The position numbers and the translations under genes were made by a program. Below, piece after piece: positions 1 through 6,733 of a DNA stretch of 56,440 nucleotides. The DNA comes from Palsa-892 sp035556215 (GTDB taxonomy: Bacteria > Pseudomonadota > Alphaproteobacteria > Rhizobiales > Xanthobacteraceae). The notes under the pieces are model-generated. The model worked only from the letters and a program-made list of their open reading frames with translations, did not search any database and was not told the origin of the DNA. The stretch's first letter is position 1. Each line of letters opens with the position of its first letter. The stretch is taken from NCBI GenBank assembly GCA_035556215.1, contig DATMFI010000006.1, positions 1-56,440 of the forward strand. The letters run 5' to 3'.

Positions 1-508
1 CCCAGGCTACTATTCGCTCTACAGATTGGTCGAGTGTCATGTTTTCCCGGACGAAACCCTGGCAAGCAGCAGCGATTTCCTTCCGACGAGCGTCGTCGAA
101 AATCAACGATACAAGGGTGTCACGCAACGCACCAAGAGGCGTCGCGACTACAGACAGAAACGGATATAACGCCCAACGCTTAATGTAGCGACTTAGCCGA
201 GACCGGTTCTTATCGAGCATGTGCCAGACCGGCATATCCTCTATGCTTCGGTCCAATTCTTTAGGGGGCAGCACTTCGATCTGCCAGATCGCAGTTGCTG
301 GGCGGCGCGCCCGAGGCTGCGCGAGCATCAAAGGATATCGCAGGAATGAACGGCAACTGTCGATCATAACCAACGCGTCAGCCTCAAGCCCGCGAGGGTC
401 TCCGTCCTCGACAACGATGTGTGGAACGTTTAGACGCGAAAGCGCATCCGCCGTTTCCGAAACGGGCCGCTTCCGCGTGTACGCGATCGCAAGTACTCCA
501 ATGCTCAT
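1..508 (-). CDS. Partial glycosyltransferase-like protein (runs off left edge)
   Basis: An open frame on the minus strand starts at the ATG at 508-506 and stays open to base 1, giving 169 residues with no stop, so the gene continues outside the window. The N-terminus (MSIGVLAIAYTRKRPVSETA) followed by a segment reading IVVEDGDP and later AIWQIEVLPPKEL looks like the first Rossmann-type half of a family 1/4-style glycosyltransferase, but no decisive catalytic motif is visible. The region is less GC-rich than the core genes further right. The function is a weak inference; the coding frame is better supported than the product name. The opposite-strand open frame at 219-638 is its shadow. Confidence 0.5.
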   Translation of the reverse strand, partial: MSIGVLAIAYTRKRPVSETADALSRLNVPHIVVEDGDPRGLEADALVMIDSCRSFLRYPLMLAQPRARRPATAIWQIEVLPPKELDRSIEDMPVWHMLDKNRSRLSRYIKRWALYPFLSVVATPLGALRDTLVSLIFDDARRKEIAAACQGFVRENMTLDQSVERIVAW

Positions 509-960
509 CGCGACTTTGCCCCCCGGCCATCGCACAGCATCATCAGCATCCCGATTAGCAACATCGCCGCATCGTTGTCTATGGCAATTGCTACGCTTCT
601 CGAGAGAAATTATTCCTTGGCGGAAAATATATAAATAAAACCATGAATGGTGCAACTCAACTTGTGACCCGCACGGTACGGGTTCAAACGATAAGATACT
701 GTGTTGCAGCGACCCTGCGGGCACGCCTGAATACATTCTTGTCTACCGAGATCAATCTCCGCTGAAGGCAGGATGTGAGCTAAGGCGACACCGACCGGCC
801 TTCCGCAAAGCTACGGATAAACTTCCTACATCACCGAGACAAAGAAGCCGCCAAAATCAGGATGGGGGCGTTCCGGCCCGAGGGGCGGCATACAGCGGGG
901 CTGGCAGGAATAGTAACCTACTAGAACAAAAAGAGAACAGAAGTCGGAGGCTGCCGTTAA
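509..960. other. Intergenic stretch without recognised gene
   Basis: This stretch has moderate GC and frequent stops in all frames. I see no tRNA, no clear repeat and no gene with a ribosome binding site. It may carry the promoter of the leftward partial gene, but I could not assign boxes. Confidence 0.5.
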
Positions 961-996
961 GAAAAAGGGCCGCTATCCCGGGAGGGCTGGCGGCCC
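961..996 (-). terminator. Rho-independent terminator of the 41-aa membrane peptide gene
   Basis: GGGCCGC at 967-973 pairs perfectly with GCGGCCC at 990-996. Read on the minus strand, the stem is followed by TTTTTCTT. It lies 37 bases after the stop of the small gene at 1034-1159 and points the same way, which supports that gene being a real transcription unit. Confidence 0.75.
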
Positions 997-1033
997 CTCA
1001 CGCTACAGGGTGACTAGCGCGGCGCGAAAGTTA

Positions 1034-1159
1034 TTACGGCACCACAACGAATAACGTGCCGACAATTATCGCCGCGACCAGCGTAAGTAGCAGTAGGATG
1101 AAGGTGGCTTTGAGGTCACCCGCAAAGTGCGGTCTGTGAGGATCGACATATGCTGCCAT
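1034..1159 (-). CDS. Small single-pass membrane protein, 41 aa
   Basis: A 41-residue frame begins with ATG at 1159-1157, preceded by a strong GGAGGA Shine-Dalgarno (1164-1169) four bases upstream, and ends with TAA at 1034. The first ~18 residues are hydrophilic (MAAYVDPHRPHFAGDLKA). The remainder is one hydrophobic segment rich in Leu, Val and Ile (about residues 19-40), so it should be a single-pass inner-membrane peptide. A terminator at 961-996 closes the unit. No family is recognised. The ribosome binding site, the membrane segment and the dedicated terminator together make it a convincing gene despite its length. Confidence 0.65.
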   Translation of the reverse strand: MAAYVDPHRPHFAGDLKATFILLLLTLVAAIIVGTLFVVVP

Positions 1160-1405
1160 GATGTCCTCCTATCGTTACAGGGCTTATGTAGGAGCAAAGA
1201 CCCGTAAAACAAGGGACACCAAGCGCGAGGGCGCCGAGCCGCGACGTCTGGCGGTGTAAATCCAGTAGATGCAGAATCCTTCGCGAAAGGAGTTTCAGAG
1301 CCAGCGGCTTCCGCTCAGAACGATGGGATATCTGCAAATGTTGAAGCAGGCTTGAGACAGCGAATTGTGATTCTGCAATCGAATAAGCGTCACGGGAGAT
1401 CAACC

Positions 1406-2011
1406 ATGACCGATAGTCTCTTATATCACGAGGGAAACCGTCGCCTTCAAGATCGCTTTGACAGTCGCCGCATCTCCGATCGCCTGGAACAAAAACTTGC
1501 GCGCACTGCTTTCACCGATGACGACAAACTTTTTATCCAGAACGCATCCTACTTTTTTTTAGCGACTGCCGATGCGAGGGGGCAGCCTGACTGTTCCTTC
1601 AAAGGCGGCCTGCCCGGCTTCGTTCGTATCACCGGATCGAATGAATTGGCATTCCCGGATTATGACGGAAACGGCATGTTCAAGAGCTTGGGCAACCTTC
1701 TCTTCAATTCACATGTCGGCATGCTGTTCATCTCAATGCACGGCAAGCCGCAGCGGCTCCGTGTAAACGGCGTGGCTACAATCTCGCGTTCGGATCCTCT
1801 TCTTGGGGAAATGGTTGGGTCGCAAATGATCGTACGTGTGACGGCAAAGGCCATTTTCCCGAACTGTCCGCGATACATCCCAACCATGCAATTGATAGAG
1901 CAATCCATTTATGCGCCAAGCCCCGGGCGAGACTTCCAAGAGCCTGCTTGGAAAGAGTTCGACGAATTCAAAGATTTCGTGCATCCACGTCAACCAACCT
2001 TCAGGGGATGA
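1406..2011 (+). CDS. Pyridoxamine 5'-phosphate oxidase-related FMN-binding protein
   Basis: This 201-residue protein has the split-barrel flavin fold of the PNPOx-related family. The core runs from about residue 40 to 150: a strand region YFFLATADARGQPDCSFKGG, where substrate or flavin contacts lie in this family, then FVRITGSNELAFPDYDGNGMFKSLGN and a SHVGMLFI strand. Proteins of this type bind FMN or related cofactors and reduce small molecules; the true substrate cannot be read from sequence. ATG at 1406 is chosen over upstream options because GGGAG lies eight bases before it. It stands alone on the plus strand, facing away from the small membrane-protein gene. Confidence 0.8.
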   Translation: MTDSLLYHEGNRRLQDRFDSRRISDRLEQKLARTAFTDDDKLFIQNASYFFLATADARGQPDCSFKGGLPGFVRITGSNELAFPDYDGNGMFKSLGNLLFNSHVGMLFISMHGKPQRLRVNGVATISRSDPLLGEMVGSQMIVRVTAKAIFPNCPRYIPTMQLIEQSIYAPSPGRDFQEPAWKEFDEFKDFVHPRQPTFRG

Positions 2012-2174
2012 CCCTGTAAGCTCCGAACCAGCAGTACATCGGCGCACAACACTTACAACTCTCGCGGCTGCCATCGAAAAACTGGCGTCAAATCGTAGGA
2101 GAGCTGACACATAAACATAACAAAAGAGGTGCAACGCTCTGCCCGGATAAGAGATTCGAGTAGAGCCCATTGCC

Positions 2175-3041
2175 TTGAAACACGAACCCGTCGTCCGCCG
2201 CTATCGCAGCCTCTTTATCTCCGACATTCATCTCGGAACGCGCGGCTCGCAGGCCGAGAAACTCATCGACTTCCTGCGCTTCAACGACGCCGAAACCATC
2301 TATCTCGTTGGCGACATCGTTGACGGCTGGGCGCTGCGCTCCCACTGGCACTGGCCGCAGGCTCACAACGACGTCATTCAGAAGCTGCTGCGCAAGGCAC
2401 GCAAAGGTACGCGGCTTGTCTATATTCCCGGCAATCATGACGAGTTCCTTCGCGACTATTACGGCTCGCACTTTGGCGGAGTCGAGGTCATCGAACACAC
2501 CGTTCACACCGCTGCAGACGGCCGCCGCTTTCTCGTCACGCACGGCGATCTCTTCGATATCGTAATCAAACATGCGCGCTGGGTCGCTCATCTCGGCGAT
2601 AAAGCCTACGACTTCGCCATCTTCGCCAATACGCAGTTCAACCGGCTGCGCCGCTTGTTTGGCCTGCCTTACTGGTCGTTGTCGAAATGGGCGAAGTCGC
2701 GCGTCAAGAATGCAGTCAATTTCATCGGCGACTTCGAACAGGTCCTGACCATTGAGGCCAAGCGATCCGGCACCGACGGAGTGATCTGCGGTCACATTCA
2801 TCACGCAGCGATCCGGGCGAATGATGGCTTCACTTATATGAACTGCGGCGATTGGGTCGAAAGCTGTACAGCCCTGGCCGAATACCAGGACGGCCGGTTG
2901 AAATCATCACATGGACCGAAATCACGGCAGCGCCCGAAGAAATGCTGGTTACCAGCGAGATCCAGGTTGCTTGATGCGCATTCTCGTCGCCACCGACGCC
3001 TGGCACCCGCAGATCAATGGTGTCGTCCGCACATTGAGTGA
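2175..3041 (+). CDS. LpxH-like metallophosphoesterase (UDP-2,3-diacylglucosamine diphosphatase type), frameshifted near the C-terminus
   Basis: A calcineurin-type phosphoesterase of the LpxH/YbbF-like group. The metal motifs are in order: SDIHLG near residue 13, GDIVDGW near 43, GNHDEF near 83, THGDLFD near 115 and GHIHHA near 205. The family hydrolyses UDP-diacylglucosamine or related substrates in lipid A or glycolipid assembly. The reading frame breaks at about 2900: after DGRL the current frame gives an unrelated Arg/Ser-rich tail to 3041. The frame one base away continues IITWTE and ends EIQVA with TGA at 2972-2974, overlapping the ATG of the next gene as TGATG. One missing base, real or a sequencing error, explains this. 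The start is TTG at 2175 and is uncertain. Confidence 0.8.
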   Translation: MKHEPVVRRYRSLFISDIHLGTRGSQAEKLIDFLRFNDAETIYLVGDIVDGWALRSHWHWPQAHNDVIQKLLRKARKGTRLVYIPGNHDEFLRDYYGSHFGGVEVIEHTVHTAADGRRFLVTHGDLFDIVIKHARWVAHLGDKAYDFAIFANTQFNRLRRLFGLPYWSLSKWAKSRVKNAVNFIGDFEQVLTIEAKRSGTDGVICGHIHHAAIRANDGFTYMNCGDWVESCTALAEYQDGRLKSSHGPKSRQRPKKCWLPARSRLLDAHSRRHRRLAPADQWCRPHIE

Positions 3042-3738
3042 GACCGCGATACACGCTCGTAAATTCGGCACCGAGCTGTTCTTCCTGACGCCGAACGATT
3101 TTGCCGGCCTGCCTCTGCCTGGCTATCCCGAGATCAAGCTCGCACTGCCGCTCGCGGCAAAGCTACGCCGCAAGATTTCCGAGGCGCGGCCCGGCGCGAT
3201 TCATATCGCGACCGAGGGCCCGGTTGGCCTGGCCACGCGGCGTTATTGCCACCGCCACAATATTCGTTTTACAACGAGTTTTCACACCGCCTTTCCGGCA
3301 TATGTTGCCGCGCGCAGTCCTATCCCCGAGCAATGGGTGTGGCGCTATCTCCTCTGGTTTCATGACCGCAGCGACCGCGTGATGGTCGCCTCGGACGCGC
3401 TAGCTTCCGAATTGCAGCAACACGGCTTTCAGCGCATCGTTCGATGGTCTCGCGGCGTCGATACCGATTTATTCAAGCCGAACCCCGATGAGATGCTCGA
3501 TTTGCCGCGACCGATCTTTCTCAATGTCGGCAGGGTCGCGGTCGAGAAAAACCTCGAAGCATTTCTCGCGCTCGATCTGCCGGGAACGAAAGTTGTCGTC
3601 GGCGACGGTCCAGCGCGTGCCGCGCTCGCCAAGACCGGCGCAAGCGAAACAGCGATTTTATTACTCGCCATATTCATTTTTATTAAGTTGACCTACTATC
3701 CATCAAACGATACCGTTTTTGCGAGCGAAGATGTCTGA
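2974..3738 (+). pseudogene. GT4-family glycosyltransferase, C-terminal half missing
   Basis: The frame starts with ATG at 2974, coupled to the ancestral stop of the LpxH-like gene. The N-terminal half is a normal GT4 (SqdX/MgtA-like) glycosyltransferase: ILVATDAWHPQINGVVRTL, then FTTSFHTAFPAYV, RVMVASDAL, and the start of the C-terminal Rossmann domain with WSRGVDTDLFKP, FLNVGRVAVEKNLEAF and VVGDGPARAALAK. There the homology stops. From about 3640 the sequence is AT-rich and encodes a hydrophobic, unrelated tail (ILLLAIFIFIKL) to the stop at 3738. The donor-binding E-x7-E region and the rest of the second domain, roughly 120 residues, are absent, so the product should be inactive. The junction marks a recombination or insertion boundary. 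Confidence 0.8.
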
Positions 3739-3946
3739 ATGCCTATGCCCTGTGAGGGCTGGGTCGCCACATGAAGAGTGGCACGGCATACGTAAGACAC
3801 ATCGCTCTTAATCACACGAACTCGGGTCTCTCTCGTGCTGCTGATCGCCGCCAAGTGGCTGCGATCATGCGACTTGAGAGTGGATTTGTGCGCACTGCGT
3901 GGAAACTTCTCCGCGCAGCACGCACAGTCCGGCTTATGGGGTGGCC

Positions 3947-4177
3947 GTGAACATTGATGCCGATTGGGATGCAGGTGACCTTGGCTGCGGCCATTTGCTG
4001 ATCGAGTTGCGCAAGCGGCTGAAAGCAATGCCCGGCGGCGTGATGCAACTCACCAGCCGCGATCCCGGCTCGCCTTACGATCTGCCGGTGTGGTGCCGCC
4101 TCACGCAAAACGAGCTTCTGAAACACGACCCGGAAAACCAGCGCTACTGGATCCGGTCGAAGATCAATTGGGACTAA
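3947..4177 (+). CDS. TusA-like sulfur carrier protein (CPxP-less variant)
   Basis: A 76-residue protein of the TusA/SirA fold, first gene of the sulfur operon. TusA proteins pass persulfide sulfur between proteins in the cytoplasm. The active cysteine is at residue 14 in GDLGCGHLLIEL, but the usual CPxP signature is replaced by CGHL. A second cysteine at position 50 lies in LPVWCRLTQNEL, a segment typical of the wider TusA family. GTG at 3947 is preferred, with GGGG five bases upstream; the frame is open back to 3899. Twenty bases separate it from the DsrE-like gene. The same architecture occurs as the N-terminal domain of the last gene in this operon, which links the two. Confidence 0.75.
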   Translation: MNIDADWDAGDLGCGHLLIELRKRLKAMPGGVMQLTSRDPGSPYDLPVWCRLTQNELLKHDPENQRYWIRSKINWD

Positions 4178-4197
4178 CGACAACAAGGGGTGAAACG

Positions 4198-4560
4198 ATG
4201 TCGAGTAAATTTGTTGTAAGCCTTACTTCTGCGAAGAACGATACCGACAAGGCTACGGTCGCCTTTGTCGTAGCTAATGCGGCAGTTGCGTCCGAAAAGA
4301 AGACGGTTGTCTTTCTTTCCATCGAGGGCACCCGCCTGTCGCAGAAAGGCTATGCCGACGATATCCATGAGGAAGGCTTCGCGCCGCTCAAGGATCTGAT
4401 GAAGAATTTCGTCGAAGCCGGCGGCCAGATTTTTGTTTGCTCTCCCTGCTTCAAGAAGCGTTCGCTCGATGAAAATAATCTCGTCCCCGGCGCGATCATC
4501 GTCGGCGGTGCAAAGCTCGTTGAATTCATGGGCGATGGCGCACCGAGCGTGAGTTACTAA
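4198..4560 (+). CDS. DsrE-like sulfur-transfer protein
   Basis: A 120-residue protein of the DsrE/DsrF-like fold. The N-terminus (FVVSLTSAKNDTDKATVAF) is the first strand-helix of the fold. The segment VFLSIEGTRL follows, and a CSPC motif with Cys81 and Cys84 ends the third strand where DsrE-type proteins carry the sulfur-binding cysteine. The family carries or transfers protein-bound persulfide and often works with TusA partners. The ATG at 4198 follows the upstream TusA-like gene by 20 bases and has GGGG about seven bases before it. Placement between a TusA-like gene and a membrane CxxC protein supports a relay of sulfane sulfur. The exact donor and acceptor are not visible. Confidence 0.85.
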   Translation: MSSKFVVSLTSAKNDTDKATVAFVVANAAVASEKKTVVFLSIEGTRLSQKGYADDIHEEGFAPLKDLMKNFVEAGGQIFVCSPCFKKRSLDENNLVPGAIIVGGAKLVEFMGDGAPSVSY

Positions 4561-4611
4561 GCCTCACAGCATTGCTTCACCATCTGCAACGATCGATTGA
4601 GCGAGGAAAGC

Positions 4612-5145
4612 ATGTTTCCCTACCGGCTGGTTTTCACACTGTTTGTCCTGGCGTTCGTCGGTTACATCGCCGCGAGCTTCGCGTTCTTCGAGATGCCAGC
4701 GACCGCAGCAGACGCGGAGAATTGCGGCTTCCTCCCCGGTGAATTTGTCGGTACGGGGCAGCTGACCTACGAGCGCACGGAAGCCTGGTGGGTCAGCTTC
4801 CAGCGCAAAAGCGAATTCTTCACCGCTTTCTCGATCGGTCTCGCGACGGCGTTTGCCGGCTTCGCCTTGAGTACCGCCCGGCGCACGGGCAGCGGAGCAG
4901 CAACCGGCGCGGCGCTCGGCGGCGGCGTGCTCGCCGCTTCGGCAATCTGCGTCAGCTGTCTTGCCCCGGTGCTTGGCATCGTCGGTCTTGGTTTCGCAGG
5001 AAGCCTGCTCGCCGGCGTGCCGAAATGGCTAATTGCACTCAACACACTGCTCTTGACCGGATGGGGAACACTTTATCTGCACCGGCGCGCCGGTACTTGC
5101 CCGGTACCGCCGCAGACAACGCACAACGCACAACCAGCTTCTTGA
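4612..5145 (+). CDS. Four-helix membrane protein with an intramembrane CxxC
   Basis: A 177-residue inner-membrane protein with hydrophobic segments at about residues 5-25, 70-88, 102-130 and 137-156. Cys113 and Cys116 form a CVSC motif at the start of the third segment (SAICVSCLAPVLGIVGLG). Cys38 lies in the first extramembrane loop, and Cys163 (TCPVPP) in the tail. A thiol pair inside a helix recalls MerT-type transporters and other thiol-relay membrane proteins, but no family is recognised with confidence. ATG at 4612 has GAGGAA seven bases upstream and is chosen over TTG at 4597. It is the third gene of the operon, 51 bases after the DsrE-like gene. Inference: it moves a sulfur species or electrons across the membrane. 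Confidence 0.7.
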   Translation: MFPYRLVFTLFVLAFVGYIAASFAFFEMPATAADAENCGFLPGEFVGTGQLTYERTEAWWVSFQRKSEFFTAFSIGLATAFAGFALSTARRTGSGAATGAALGGGVLAASAICVSCLAPVLGIVGLGFAGSLLAGVPKWLIALNTLLLTGWGTLYLHRRAGTCPVPPQTTHNAQPAS

Positions 5146-5162
5146 TGAGAGGGAAGAACGCC

Positions 5163-6731
5163 ATGAATGCATTCATTCGCAATATCGCTTTCAGCACGCT
5201 GTTGCTGATGCCTCTCGCTCCTGCCGGAGCGGCCGACTACAACACCGTGCTACAGCCAGCAAAACCTGGCCTGCCGCTCGCGCATCCGATCGCCAAGGAC
5301 GATATCGCGCCGCCGCCCTTCTCGCTGATCGCAGATCGCCCAAAGAATCCCGCCTATGTGCCGGGGTTGCCGGGCCTGCCGCAGGCCCGCCCTTTCAAGG
5401 ATGATTTCGGCGTTCCGCGGCCTCCGAAATTCGACGGCGTATTCATTCGCCAAAGCCGAGTCGAGAACGGCGAAGTCGTGATTCCCGCCGGCGGCCTCTT
5501 CTATCTTGAGGACACCATGGGCGGCGAAGTCGCCCTCCGCGGCGAAGTCATGCCGCTACTCGCGACGACACCGACTTATATCGACTACGACATGAGCATC
5601 GTCGTGAAAGAAAACGTGGCGATCCCGGCAGGCCAAAGCGTCGTCGTCGGTGGCACCGTCTATCAGTATTACGCCACGGTCGGTCACGAGACGACCGCCA
5701 ATCACGCGCTACATGTCAAAACCATTGCCGGCACCGATTGGGAATGGGCCTTCGGCTCGCCTGTGCTATCCACTTCGCAACCCGGCTGGTGGAATACGCG
5801 CTTCACCCAGCTCTACAATCAGGGCCAGGCGCGCGAAGTGACGCCGCAGAAGATGGTGTTCGACTGGATCTCAGGCGTTCGGATGGACCGTCTGCTGCTC
5901 GCCGACGAGAAATTATTTACCGGGCTCGCCGGTGCCGGTGACGAATGGAAATCGGGGAACCGCACCATTCGTGTCGCCGAGGTCAATGCCGAAGCTGGCA
6001 CCGTACGCATTCAGGTGATTGAGAACGGTAAGGTCGCGCTCGAGCGCACGCTTGGCCCCGTGAAGAAAGAGCTGCTGATCGAAGACACCGCCGCCCGCCG
6101 CGCACTCGTTTTTGAACACGGCGATCTTGCAGGTTTCCTGTCGCCGTGGCCCGAACCGTTCAAGGACGGCAAGGCCAATCTCAAGATCTACGCCAAGGCC
6201 TTCAGCCTGAACTACGGCGCGGACTTCGCGCGCGATCCGCGCTTTGCGGTTTATCCGGTCGGTTGCCCGACCGGACACAACTTCGGTTACATGCTGGTCA
6301 ACAAGCAGGAGATCCGCATCAAGCCGGGCGGAACCGCGGAAGGCCCGCAAAATTACTTCAAGATTGGGGTTGATCGTATCGAGGGCGACCGCGTCCTCGC
6401 CTGGCATATCGAGGATCGGCTCGGCAATCGCTCGGTCAATCTCGGCGGAGCCAATGTCGGCAATGTCGATCTCGTCCTCGGTCAGGGCCGCGTCGCCGGA
6501 CAAGCCATCCTGAAGGATGTCGGTCGCGCACTGCTCGCCCGCACCTATCAGGCCGCACAGAACGCGCCGCAAGCGCAAGCGACTGGCGCGGTGCAAACAG
6601 CTCCTGCCCCTGCCCATACGGCATCGCTGCCGTCAGGGCTCTCCGCCGGGTTGATCGGTGCAATCGGCATTCTAGCGATTGCTTGTGGCGCGGTCGGCTT
6701 TGAAGTCGGTCGTAGGAAACGGGCTGTATAA
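5163..6731 (+). CDS. Exported, C-terminally anchored protein of unknown family
   Basis: A 522-residue protein with a Sec signal peptide (about residues 1-23, ending PAGAA) and a C-terminal membrane anchor beginning near GLSAGLIGAIGILAIA, followed by the basic tail GRRKRAV. The mature part is thus held on the periplasmic side. It is rich in beta-type sequence with acidic and aromatic residues. One cysteine lies in the conspicuous segment VYPVGCPTGHNFGY. A Pro/Ala/Gln-rich linker precedes the anchor. I do not recognise the family and find no haem or known catalytic motif. It starts 17 bases after the CxxC membrane protein and ends two bases before the TusA-MetE gene, so it is an integral operon member. 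Confidence 0.75.
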   Translation: MNAFIRNIAFSTLLLMPLAPAGAADYNTVLQPAKPGLPLAHPIAKDDIAPPPFSLIADRPKNPAYVPGLPGLPQARPFKDDFGVPRPPKFDGVFIRQSRVENGEVVIPAGGLFYLEDTMGGEVALRGEVMPLLATTPTYIDYDMSIVVKENVAIPAGQSVVVGGTVYQYYATVGHETTANHALHVKTIAGTDWEWAFGSPVLSTSQPGWWNTRFTQLYNQGQAREVTPQKMVFDWISGVRMDRLLLADEKLFTGLAGAGDEWKSGNRTIRVAEVNAEAGTVRIQVIENGKVALERTLGPVKKELLIEDTAARRALVFEHGDLAGFLSPWPEPFKDGKANLKIYAKAFSLNYGADFARDPRFAVYPVGCPTGHNFGYMLVNKQEIRIKPGGTAEGPQNYFKIGVDRIEGDRVLAWHIEDRLGNRSVNLGGANVGNVDLVLGQGRVAGQAILKDVGRALLARTYQAAQNAPQAQATGAVQTAPAPAHTASLPSGLSAGLIGAIGILAIACGAVGFEVGRRKRAV

Positions 6732-6733
6732 CC

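Noticed and set aside
219..638. 139-residue plus-strand open frame
   Set aside because: It lies antisense to the minus-strand glycosyltransferase-like frame (508 to 1), which has better composition; its own protein is Ser/Arg-rich and looks like a shadow.
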